A DNA stretch of 6,609 nucleotides from Rhizobium sp. Q54 (GTDB lineage Bacteria > Bacteroidota > Bacteroidia > Flavobacteriales > Flavobacteriaceae): contig CALPLL020000101.1 of NCBI GenBank assembly GCA_943324395.2, forward strand, positions 1 to 6,609. The letters are read 5' to 3'. Positions within the stretch are counted from its first letter, which is position 1, and each line of letters starts with the position of its first letter. Both the position numbers and the translations under genes were made by a program. The notes below the pieces were generated by a model. The model was given only the letters and a program-made list of their open reading frames with translations. It did no database searches and was not told the origin of the DNA. Shown here in pieces: positions 1 through 6,609 of the stretch.

Positions 1-326
1 CCAACAACAACAACCTCGTCCATCAACTCTAGATTACTCTGCATGACAATGTTGTAATTGTTGCTTTTTCCGACTTTAATAGTAGCATTTTTGTTTCCAA
101 TAAATGAAAATTCTAATGTACTTCCGTCACTGGCCTTGATGGAGTATTTCCCTTCTAAATCAGTTTGAGCACTTGTTTTCGTTTGTTTGACAAAAACATT
201 TACACCTGGCAATGTTTGCCCGTTATCGTCTTTTACAACACCTGTAACAGTTTTCTCTTGTGCAAAAGAGAATTGAAAAGATAACGCTATTAGGAGCGTA
301 AAAATCCATTTAAATTTTGATCTCAT
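1..326 (-). CDS. Second SusC/RagA-type TonB-dependent transporter, N-terminal part only (cut by left edge)
   Basis: This is the first 108 codons of an outer-membrane transporter; the reading frame is open to the left edge. From the start at 326 it reads MRSKFKWIFTLLIALSFQFS-FAQ. That is a typical signal peptide with a likely cut after Ala22. A carboxypeptidase-regulatory-like beta-sandwich domain follows (about residues 25-95, with GVVKDDNGQTLPGVNV and TDLEGKYSIKA). A TonB-box-like stretch, MDEVVVVG, comes just before the edge. The plug and barrel are not visible. About half of the residues match the same region of the full SusC at 2156-5386, so the two are paralogues but not a recent copy. 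The leader before ATG is A/T-rich with no Shine-Dalgarno sequence, as is usual in Bacteroidota. The gene lies 267 bases after the upstream SusD stop, beyond a terminator, so it probably has its own promoter. A SusD partner further left is expected from family habit but not seen. Some non-SusC TonB receptors share this N-terminal domain, so the SusC assignment rests on the signal peptide, domain and VVVVG box together. Confidence 0.88.
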   Translation of the reverse strand, partial: MRSKFKWIFTLLIALSFQFSFAQEKTVTGVVKDDNGQTLPGVNVFVKQTKTSAQTDLEGKYSIKASDGSTLEFSFIGNKNATIKVGKSNNYNIVMQSNLELMDEVVVV

Positions 327-536
327 ATTATTTTAGTTTGAATTAGAAGATAAAAGTAAAAATAAATTATAAACCATCAAATTAATTTTCATAATTTTTT
401 ATATTTATCCTATGTTTTATATAAAAAAATTCAATTTTAAATATTATTTTATTAAAATTAAATATTTTTACGTATTATGTGAAAAAATTGGTTTGATTAA
501 GTTTCTAAGAAATATTAAATTTTTAACAAATGTTAT
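327..536. other. AT-rich intergenic spacer between terminator and second SusC
   Basis: This stretch of about 210 bases holds no credible gene. It is extremely rich in A and T, with several near-repeats of AAATATT/AATATTAAAT around 435-520 that look like low complexity. On the minus strand, TATTTTTA (357-364) fits the Bacteroidota -7 pattern TAnnTTTG except at the last base and would give a short leader of roughly 25 bases before the ATG at 326. No TTG sits at the matching -33 distance. A second poor match, TTAATTTG (378-385), also lacks a partner. The promoter of the second SusC is presumably here, but I cannot place it. Confidence 0.5.
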
Positions 537-566
537 AAAAAAAACCATCCCGATTGGGATGGTTTT
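537..566 (-). terminator. Intrinsic terminator after the SusD gene
   Basis: Two perfect 11-base arms, AAAACCATCCC (541-551) and GGGATGGTTTT (556-566), enclose a four-base loop. Read on the minus strand, the hairpin runs directly into eight T residues (complement of 537-544), the classical layout of a Rho-independent terminator. It lies 28 bases past the SusD stop codon and in the right orientation to end the SusC-SusD transcript, separating it from the second SusC gene. On the plus strand no T-tract follows beyond the arm itself, so it is best read as one-directional. Confidence 0.93.
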
Positions 567-593
567 AGATTTGTTAATTTTGATATTTACAAC

Positions 594-2144
594 CTATTGT
601 AAATAAACCGGAGTTTTTGCATTAACAGTAAATAATTCTGGTAATGTCACTGATGGAACATTAGAAGCATTTGTTGAATATTCAGATGATGGATAAATCA
701 TACGCCTTGGTCTATTAGTTACTGATGTAATTCCATCTGGTAATGGTAAGGCTGGGTATCCAGTTCTTAAATGATCAACATATAATTCATATCCATTCCA
801 TTGCGCTAAAGCAATATATTTTTGATGAATGATACAGCTAATTTTGTCTGGAGTTGCATTCCAACCTAAACCTAATTTACTATCAGAAGCAGCTCTATAA
901 GTAATAGGATTTAAAGTGCCATTTGGTAAATCCGTAAATGAATAATCATTATAAAACGCAAAAGAAGCATCAATACCATCGTTAAACTTTGTTTGAGCAC
1001 TTCCTGACATGTAACCTCTCTGGATAGCTTCTGCTTGCAAGAAATGAGATTCAGCAGCAAGCATTAAATAAGCGTCTCTATTAGAAGCAGCATTATTAGC
1101 TACATCAGCGTCACTGCCTGTTCTACCATGAAAGAAAGTTGCAACTCTAGCAACTTCAGTACGTGGGAAAGTACCTTGATTAGTAAATGATGTACCACTA
1201 TAAATTCTTGGTCTTCTTGGATCTACTAAACCTGTATTAACAACAGTAGCTGTATTTAATTGCCCTTGTAAAAGTTTAGAACAGAAAGATGCAGCAGCAT
1301 TTGCTCTATTAGCACTTGTCCACGCATCCAATGCAGCGTTTAACCCCCAAGTTCTAAACATAGGACTTCTTTGACCAAGAGTTGCAATACCATAACCAGG
1401 GTTAGAAGCAACATTTTCATCAACAAAATCATTAGGAAGCGATGAGAATCTTTGATTTCTGAGAGTAATTAAACTTGCATTTGTAGTTTTAGACAATCTA
1501 ACCAACATTCTAAGTTCTATGGTATTGATTAATTTCAACCACTTAGCAGTATCACCACCAAAAACGATATCCTCGTTACCAAGTTCAACAACATTTGATG
1601 ATGGATTATTAATATAATCTCTAGCTTGATCTAATTCAGCAAAAAGAGCAGGGATAATTGTGGCATCATCATCGTACTTAGGTCTAGAAATATTACTATT
1701 GAAAGCTTCTGAATAAGGAACATCTCCATAAGTTGTTACTAATAAATCCATTGACATCACTTTAAAAAGTTTTGCAATAGCAAAATGGTAGGAATAATTA
1801 GGGAAATTAGCTTTAGAGTCTAAAATGTCCTGAAAATTATCAGCATTATAATAAGTAGTTTGAAATAAACCATTTTCATCTGCACTAGTAAAATTATAGG
1901 TAATTCTTGAAGATGCTGAAGTAAAACCACTATTTAAAGCCCAAATATAAGACATTTCATTTCCAAATGAATTGAATGAAATCAGTTGATTAGACGTGTA
2001 ATTATTAATCGCACCTGCTAATGAAAGCGAAGGGTTAATAATTAAGGCAGACGGATTATTTGATTGATCTTCATTTACATCTGTAAAATCAGTACATGAG
2101 AATAAAACCGTTGCTAACGCGAAAGTTAAAATTATTTTTTTCAT
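594..2144 (-). CDS. SusD/RagB-family nutrient-binding outer-membrane lipoprotein (SusD-like_2 type)
   Basis: This 516-residue lipoprotein is the surface substrate-binding lid that pairs with the SusC barrel encoded just upstream. The N-terminus MKKIILTFALATVLFSC is a lipoprotein signal with lipobox LFSC, so Cys17 should be lipidated. Acidic residues soon after it (TDFTDVNED) fit the surface-export signals of this phylum. Hallmarks of the SusD-like_2 group (PF12771) are visible in order: DVNEDQSNNP (22-31), TYGDVPYSEAFN (138-149), RPKYDDDATI followed by ELDQA (154-174), FGGDTAKWLKLINTIELRM (195-213), the helical AAESHFLQAEAIQRG (363-377), and near the end WNGYELYVDHLRTGYP with RRMIYPSSEYSTNASNV (449-496). 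The length is normal for the family. The start lies 11 bases after the SusC stop, in an A-rich leader without a Shine-Dalgarno sequence, so the two are almost certainly co-transcribed. The gene is intact. Its substrate (glycan, glycopeptide or peptide) cannot be told from the sequence. Confidence 0.96.
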   Translation of the reverse strand: MKKIILTFALATVLFSCTDFTDVNEDQSNNPSALIINPSLSLAGAINNYTSNQLISFNSFGNEMSYIWALNSGFTSASSRITYNFTSADENGLFQTTYYNADNFQDILDSKANFPNYSYHFAIAKLFKVMSMDLLVTTYGDVPYSEAFNSNISRPKYDDDATIIPALFAELDQARDYINNPSSNVVELGNEDIVFGGDTAKWLKLINTIELRMLVRLSKTTNASLITLRNQRFSSLPNDFVDENVASNPGYGIATLGQRSPMFRTWGLNAALDAWTSANRANAAASFCSKLLQGQLNTATVVNTGLVDPRRPRIYSGTSFTNQGTFPRTEVARVATFFHGRTGSDADVANNAASNRDAYLMLAAESHFLQAEAIQRGYMSGSAQTKFNDGIDASFAFYNDYSFTDLPNGTLNPITYRAASDSKLGLGWNATPDKISCIIHQKYIALAQWNGYELYVDHLRTGYPALPLPDGITSVTNRPRRMIYPSSEYSTNASNVPSVTLPELFTVNAKTPVYLQ

Positions 2145-2155
2145 GATATTTTTTT

Positions 2156-5100
2156 TTAAAATGATACACTAATATTGAAACCATATGTTTTAGTAGAAGG
2201 GTACTGTCCATCACCAATAAAACCAATGGCATTTGCAGATGTATTAGTAGCAGTACCAGAAGGACGACGAGCACCATTACCAGTCGAAGAATTGTAAATA
2301 GAAGCTGCCTCGGGATCAGCATAACCTCTATTTTCTGTTCCATTTTTAGCTTTAATAAATTTACCGTCAGCTAAAAAGATAAATGGATTTCTAGCATTTA
2401 TAGAAAATTTAAATGATGCTAAACCTGCTTTTTCAATAAACTTTTTAGGTAAATCATAAGATAAGGCAATTTCTCTGATTCTAAGAGAAGTAGCATCAAC
2501 TAAATTTTGAGAACCTACTTGAGCAGCATTATTCCAATAATTTTGAGTTAAATTTGCAGCCCCAGTTGAATTATAAAATCCTCCTGTTAAAACGGATGTA
2601 TTTGGAATATAATCTATAACACCAGGTGTTGCAGGATTGTCATAAACGGAATTTGGTGTTAACCAACCATTAGCTCTGTCTAACTCACCAGAATCATACA
2701 AATGACCGTTCCAAGTAAGGTTATATTTAGTCTGAGAAATGAAACTGTGACCAGTTCTAAAATCAGCTGTAAAAGACAAACCAATACCTTTATAATTGAA
2801 TGAATTTGTAAACCCAACAATAAAATCTGGAGTAGCTTGACCTAAAACTTTAAAAGTAGGATCTATAGTAAGGTTGCCATTTGTAGGATTAACAATAACA
2901 TTACCAGAAGCATCTCTTAACCAGTCTGTTCCAACAATTGATGGAAAGTTTTGACCTTCCACTGCACTAATGTTGAAATCTGGACCTGCACTACCACCAT
3001 CAAAAATGATAAGAGAATCACCATCACCAGCATCTTTAACAATTGTTTTAAATGCCGAGTAAGTAATTTTGCCATTCCAAGAGAAATTATCTGTTTTAAT
3101 TGGTTGGAATGATAAATCAAGTTCAAAACCATTAGATTTTAACGAACCATTATTAGATAAAATACCTGTTAAACCAGTTGCACTACTAACGCTTGATTCA
3201 CTTATTAAATCTTTAGTATCTGTGTTAAAGTATGTTCCTTCAAACATAATTCTATCATTAAACAAACTCAATGCAAGACCTGCTTCATAAGTTGAATACA
3301 TTTCTGGTTTTAAATTTGGATCCGCCAAAACAAACTCGTCATTGAATGAAACAGCCGTTCCGTTTGGAAAAGGAAAACCTCCAGATAAAGAGCCAAGTTG
3401 TAATACATCATAAGGACTAACAGCATCTAACGAACCAATTTTTGAATAGTTAGCAAATAATTTTAAATTAGAAATTGTCTTATTCCCTTTTAGTCTACTA
3501 AATGCCTTTGTTGGAATGAAACTCAAACCAGCAGATGGGTATAAAAAAAACTGATTTCCACTTATACCCACACTATTTCCTTCATATCTAGCTGTTAAAT
3601 TCAAAAACAAATAATCATTATAATCTAAATTAACATTAGCATAAGTAGCAGTAATGTTGTTTAATGATCTTGAGTTATTTAAAGTTGATGGTAAATCCGG
3701 GTTGATAACATTTCTAATATTATACCATCCAGGCACCAAAAAGTTTAGACCTCCAGCAGACATTCTGTCATTTCTTAGATATTGAAAGTTTTGTCCAATA
3801 TTTGCTTTCAAACCAACTTTTTTATTCAAATCATAATCTAAATTCAAAATAAAATCACCATAATAGTACAATCTATTAAATTTTGATTGATAAAAACTAG
3901 CCGGAGAATTAAAATCAGCATCAGCATTACCTGGTGTTTGAGCAGCGTTAGCAAAAGAAATTTGACTTCTAGTATCTACCTGAACAGAATTGTTAGCATG
4001 AATACTAATATTTTTATTAAATTCATATTTAGGATTTAAAGCAAAGTTGAAAAAATCCCTGTCTTCTTCAAGTCTATTATTATCTTTTGCCCAATAAGGA
4101 TTTTGATAATAACCATTCCATCCATACAAACCTCTATTTTCAAATTCTTTGATTGGAATATTAGAAGCTGTTTGAAGTAAGTTAGTTAACAATGTATAAT
4201 CACCTCTACTTGTTGCAGAATTTACGTTGGCTTGTTTAGTTCTACTATTAATATAGTTAACAGATCCAGATAAATTCCATTTACCCATTTTTTTTCCAAC
4301 ATTTAACAAAACATTATTTCTGTTGAAAATATCTCCTGGCAAAATGAAATCTCTTTTGTAATTATTTAAATTAAAATTAAAATAAGAATCATTACCACTT
4401 ATACCAACAGAAATATTGTTTTGATATAATGCTCCAGTTTTGTAGAAATCTTTAATTACATCATCTCCTTTTGTAGAGTACGGTGACAAAACATCAGTAC
4501 CGTCTGGCAATGTAATCCCTACAGGTCTTACAACCCCATCAAATAAAGGCCCCCATCCACCATTTTCTTGTTGATCAAAAGTATTATACCATCCCTGGCC
4601 ATATTTGGTTTGTCTTAAAGGAACAAAATTAATACTTTCAAAATCTACTCCAGATGAGAATCTCACATCTAATCTATCTTTAGATTTTGACCCTTTTTTA
4701 GTTGTAACTACAACCACTCCACTTTTTCCTTGCGAACCATACAATGCCGCTCCTTGAGCACCCTTAAGTATCGTTACATTTTCAACTGAATCTGGCGCTA
4801 GAGATGAAAAAACTGCAGCTGTAGAAATAACATCGTCAATTACAACTAATGCTTCAGTATTACCAGTCAAGGAAACCATAGAACGAATCCTAATAGAGTT
4901 ATCACCAGAAACACCATTAGTCGTTGCGTTAATTGTTACACCAGATGCTTTACCAATAAGTGCTCTTACTGGATCTGGGTTTCCAGCAACTTTTAACTCT
5001 TCACCTCTAACGGTTGAATAACTAGAGGTTACTGCGGATTTACTCCTTTTAATACCCAAAGCTCCTGTAACAAGAACTTCTTCTAATTTAACTCCATCCT

Positions 5101-5386
5101 GCATTTTTACATTTACAGTGTTTGAAGTTCCTACTTTAGCTGAAGTTTCAGTCATTCCCACGAAGGAGAAAACTAAAACGTCTCCTGCTTTTGCTTTGAT
5201 AGAGTATTTCCCATCAACATCGGTTTGTGTTCCGGTTTTAGAACTTTGAACCACAACATTTGCGCCGGGTATGGGAACCCCGCTTTGATCGGTCACAACG
5301 CCGGAGACGCTCTGAACTTGTGCAAATGAACTTTGCGTGATTAGCAATACTATTACTGCTAATAGAAAATTGTAAATGGCTTTCAT
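2156..5386 (-). CDS. SusC/RagA-family TonB-linked outer-membrane transporter
   Basis: This 1076-residue transporter forms the barrel of a SusCD complex and imports a ligand across the outer membrane using TonB-ExbBD energy. In order the sequence shows: a signal peptide (MKAIYNFLLAVIVLLITQSS, likely cut after Ala22); a carboxypeptidase-regulatory-like domain (about 27-95, GVVTDQSGVPIPGANVVV and TDVDGKYSIKA); a TonB-box-like LEEVLVTGA (101-109); and a plug domain (about 115-232). The plug carries the SusC signature ALVVIDDV (179-186) and LKGAQGAALYGSQGKSG (207-223) ending in TTKKG. A long barrel follows and ends in ISVSF; a final Phe is the usual signal for barrel assembly. The length is typical of the family. 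The frame is open upstream to an earlier ATG at 5455, but that would put 23 extra residues ahead of the signal peptide. The start at 5386 is therefore preferred. Its stop lies 11 bases before the SusD start. The candidate promoter and palindrome lie about 80-110 bases upstream. The substrate is unknown. Confidence 0.97.
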   Translation of the reverse strand: MKAIYNFLLAVIVLLITQSSFAQVQSVSGVVTDQSGVPIPGANVVVQSSKTGTQTDVDGKYSIKAKAGDVLVFSFVGMTETSAKVGTSNTVNVKMQDGVKLEEVLVTGALGIKRSKSAVTSSYSTVRGEELKVAGNPDPVRALIGKASGVTINATTNGVSGDNSIRIRSMVSLTGNTEALVVIDDVISTAAVFSSLAPDSVENVTILKGAQGAALYGSQGKSGVVVVTTKKGSKSKDRLDVRFSSGVDFESINFVPLRQTKYGQGWYNTFDQQENGGWGPLFDGVVRPVGITLPDGTDVLSPYSTKGDDVIKDFYKTGALYQNNISVGISGNDSYFNFNLNNYKRDFILPGDIFNRNNVLLNVGKKMGKWNLSGSVNYINSRTKQANVNSATSRGDYTLLTNLLQTASNIPIKEFENRGLYGWNGYYQNPYWAKDNNRLEEDRDFFNFALNPKYEFNKNISIHANNSVQVDTRSQISFANAAQTPGNADADFNSPASFYQSKFNRLYYYGDFILNLDYDLNKKVGLKANIGQNFQYLRNDRMSAGGLNFLVPGWYNIRNVINPDLPSTLNNSRSLNNITATYANVNLDYNDYLFLNLTARYEGNSVGISGNQFFLYPSAGLSFIPTKAFSRLKGNKTISNLKLFANYSKIGSLDAVSPYDVLQLGSLSGGFPFPNGTAVSFNDEFVLADPNLKPEMYSTYEAGLALSLFNDRIMFEGTYFNTDTKDLISESSVSSATGLTGILSNNGSLKSNGFELDLSFQPIKTDNFSWNGKITYSAFKTIVKDAGDGDSLIIFDGGSAGPDFNISAVEGQNFPSIVGTDWLRDASGNVIVNPTNGNLTIDPTFKVLGQATPDFIVGFTNSFNYKGIGLSFTADFRTGHSFISQTKYNLTWNGHLYDSGELDRANGWLTPNSVYDNPATPGVIDYIPNTSVLTGGFYNSTGAANLTQNYWNNAAQVGSQNLVDATSLRIREIALSYDLPKKFIEKAGLASFKFSINARNPFIFLADGKFIKAKNGTENRGYADPEAASIYNSSTGNGARRPSGTATNTSANAIGFIGDGQYPSTKTYGFNISVSF

Positions 5387-5463
5387 ATATATATTGTTAA
5401 AATTAGATTGTAAAATTATCAATAAATCAATTACTTTTCTAATTATTTTTAACAAATTTTTAA

Positions 5464-5494
5464 TAAAAATACAATTGTATTAAAAAAAAGTCAA
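5464..5494 (-). promoter_or_regulatory. Candidate promoter of the SusC-SusD operon
   Basis: On the minus strand, TTGAC (complement of 5490-5494) is followed after 18 bases by TATTTTTA (complement of 5464-5471). This matches the Bacteroidota -33 TTG / -7 TAnnTTTG pattern except for the last base. It would start transcription near 5457, giving a leader of about 70 bases before the ATG at 5386. The match is by eye in a very AT-rich region, where such matches arise by chance, so confidence is limited. Its position between the Omp85 gene and SusC is where a promoter is expected. Confidence 0.4.
5468..5481. repeat. Perfect 14-bp palindrome, possible operator
   Basis: AATACAATTGTATT reads the same on both strands. 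It overlaps the upstream half of the candidate -7 element and the spacer of the SusC promoter, a position suited to a repressor or other dimeric regulator. Its half-site AATACAATT occurs again at 5500-5508, 32 bases away (about three helical turns) and just upstream of the -33 element. The palindrome and half-site are directly visible; the operator role is inferred, and AT-rich DNA produces such palindromes fairly often. Confidence 0.4.
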
Positions 5495-5618
5495 TTTTTA
5501 ATACAATTTGATAAGAATATAATAATTTTAAAATATACTTTATCAAGATTTAGAAATAAAGATTCGTTACCAAGCCTAGATTTGATATTTTAAATAGAAT
5601 TTAAAAAAAAGGGTTTGA
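5495..5618. other. Intergenic region downstream of the Omp85 gene
   Basis: This is an AT-rich gap with no gene. A weak imperfect inverted repeat pairs TATCAAGATTTAG (5541-5553) with CTAGATTTGATA (5576-5587) across a 22-base loop. It lacks a GC-rich stem and a following T-tract, so it is not a convincing terminator. Immediately after the Omp85 stop there is a run of eight T residues on the minus strand (complement of 5603-5610) without a hairpin in front. How transcription of the Omp85 gene ends is therefore unclear, and some read-through into SusC is possible. Confidence 0.4.
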
Positions 5619-6609
5619 TTAAAATAAATTCAACTTTAGGCTTAAGTGAATTATTGAATTGGAGAGTTGAATTTTCTGATTTCCATTACTGCCATTGGCA
5701 TAAACCATGTTTAGCAATCCGTTTTTTGTAAGTAAACCAAATCCAAAACCGAAACCAAATAAGTTGTCTGATTTCGAATTGGTTGCGTCTGTAAAATATC
5801 CATAATCTAAAATGGAGTGAATATAAAGATCTTGAGATACTAAATAGCGATATTCTGACAATAAAGAACTAAAAAAATTACCCTGAAGACTATTTTCATT
5901 AAAACCTCGAATAGAATTGATTCCTCCAAAACGGTACAACTCATTAATAATATATTGATCACTTTGTAAATAGTAATTTCGTGATTTTAAATAAATACTA
6001 TTTCTATCATTTAATTGTAAAGAATGACTAATGTCGATGTTGCCAAAAAATTGTTTGTAGTTATTAAAATTAGAATAACGAGAACCAAAACCAATTTTTG
6101 AACTCAATTTAGTTTTTTCAGGAAATAAAAAATTGGACTTGTCAAGGTTAATATATTCAAAGTTTGCTGTTAAAAATGAATTACTATAGTCGCTAATGGT
6201 CGAATTATTAGTCTTTTGAATGTCACTAGATTCTGCAGATTGATATCCTAAATACAAACGACTATTGTAATTAAAAAAATAACCAACATCAATCGCAGTT
6301 TTTGCATTTTGAAAGATACTATCTTGCTTATAAATATTCAAATTGGCTTTGATGCCAAATGGGCTCTTAAAAATATAAGGCACTTCTACACTTAAATTAA
6401 ACGTCTTCTGATTTCCGCTGTCGCTTTTCCAATACAACGATAAGTTTTCTCCCGCGTTCATAATATTAACTAATAAAAGATCTAGATACCCATTGAGTTC
6501 TAAATTGTTTTTCCTGTCATTTGAAACGCCAACGTAACCGTCAAATTTATTTGCTTTGGCTTTTTCAAGGTAAACATAAATTTTAGTAGTGTCTTTTGTG
6601 AAAAGAATC
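5619..6609 (-). CDS. Omp85-superfamily (BamA/TamA-like) outer-membrane protein, C-terminal part (cut by right edge)
   Basis: About 330 C-terminal residues of an outer-membrane barrel protein are visible. The first Met in frame (6461) is internal. The frame stays open to the right edge, and the upstream codons read as ordinary protein (KIYVYLEKAKANKFDGYVGV, then LELNGYLDLLLVNIMNAGEN), so the true start lies outside the window. The first visible residues look like the last strand of a POTRA-type periplasmic domain passing into the barrel. Alternating aromatic and polar strands follow. The motif FGGINSIRGFNENS contains IRGF (5901-5912), matching the (V/I)RG(F/Y) motif of loop 6 in Omp85 proteins. 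The chain ends in LKLNLF, with the terminal Phe typical of BAM substrates. It could act in outer-membrane protein or lipid handling, or in secretion, but the visible part does not tell which subfamily it belongs to. It is probably a separate unit from SusC, 232 bases away; a functional link is not shown. Confidence 0.85.
   Translation of the reverse strand, partial: ILFTKDTTKIYVYLEKAKANKFDGYVGVSNDRKNNLELNGYLDLLLVNIMNAGENLSLYWKSDSGNQKTFNLSVEVPYIFKSPFGIKANLNIYKQDSIFQNAKTAIDVGYFFNYNSRLYLGYQSAESSDIQKTNNSTISDYSNSFLTANFEYINLDKSNFLFPEKTKLSSKIGFGSRYSNFNNYKQFFGNIDISHSLQLNDRNSIYLKSRNYYLQSDQYIINELYRFGGINSIRGFNENSLQGNFFSSLLSEYRYLVSQDLYIHSILDYGYFTDATNSKSDNLFGFGFGFGLLTKNGLLNMVYANGSNGNQKIQLSNSIIHLSLKLNLF

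Noticed and set aside
327..536. Short AAATATT-type near-repeats as a CRISPR-like or iteron array
   Set aside because: The units are irregular in length and spacing and made almost only of A and T. There is no consistent repeat or spacer structure.
412..606. Plus-strand open frame of 64 codons
   Set aside because: It lies in extreme AT-rich spacer, reads through the terminator hairpin and into the end of the SusD gene on the other strand. Its protein is low complexity (Lys, Ile, Phe), so it is a chance frame.
2145..2158. Run of nine A residues (minus strand) over the SusC stop as a possible frameshift or slippage site
   Set aside because: The run begins within the stop codon and extends into the spacer, so slippage would not fuse or alter either protein. 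SusD has its own well-placed start and signal peptide.
2089..2343. Minus-strand open frame of 84 codons across the SusC-SusD junction
   Set aside because: It is in another frame over the end of SusC and the start of SusD. Its Leu/Val/Met-rich sequence arises from frame-shifted barrel codons.
2917..3290. Open frames on both strands inside the SusC gene (2917-3132 minus and 3069-3290 plus)
   Set aside because: They overlap the barrel-coding part of SusC in other frames and encode no recognisable motif, so they are shadows of the real gene.
5387..5455. Earlier start for SusC at 5455, adding 23 residues
   Set aside because: A complete signal peptide begins at Met 5386. The extension would place a second hydrophobic stretch in front of it, and it covers the region expected to be the transcript leader.
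5541..5587. Imperfect inverted repeat as terminator of the Omp85 gene
   Set aside because: The stem is short, AT-rich and interrupted, the loop is 22 bases, and no T-tract follows on the minus strand.

Overview
The window is AT-rich, and every supported gene lies on the minus strand. It comes from a member of the Bacteroidota, most likely a flavobacterium. The grounds are a SusC/SusD nutrient-uptake pair, A/T-rich leaders without Shine-Dalgarno sequences, a promoter candidate resembling the -33 TTG / -7 TAnnTTTG pattern of this phylum, and the protein style of the genes. A genus cannot be named from this sequence alone.

In the direction of transcription (right to left), the window first holds the C-terminal part of an Omp85-superfamily outer-membrane barrel protein (5619-6609), whose N-terminus lies beyond the right edge. 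A gap of about 230 bases follows. It contains a candidate promoter and a perfect 14-bp palindrome, then a full-length SusC/RagA-type TonB-dependent transporter (2156-5386). Eleven bases later comes its partner, a SusD/RagB-type lipoprotein of the SusD-like_2 group (594-2144). A clean intrinsic terminator (537-566) closes this two-gene operon. After a very AT-rich spacer, a second SusC-type gene begins at 326 and runs off the left edge with only its signal peptide, carboxypeptidase-like domain and TonB box visible.

The SusC barrel and the surface SusD lid should form one outer-membrane uptake complex, powered by TonB-ExbBD, for a glycan, glycopeptide or peptide. No hydrolase, sensor or sigma/anti-sigma gene is in the window, so the substrate cannot be inferred. 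The terminator and spacer suggest that the second SusC is a separate transcription unit. The locus is therefore two adjacent SusC systems rather than one operon.

I did not find a convincing new biological system here. The points most worth a second look are the tandem SusC arrangement, the palindrome inside the candidate promoter, and the correct boundaries of the SusC and Omp85 genes.
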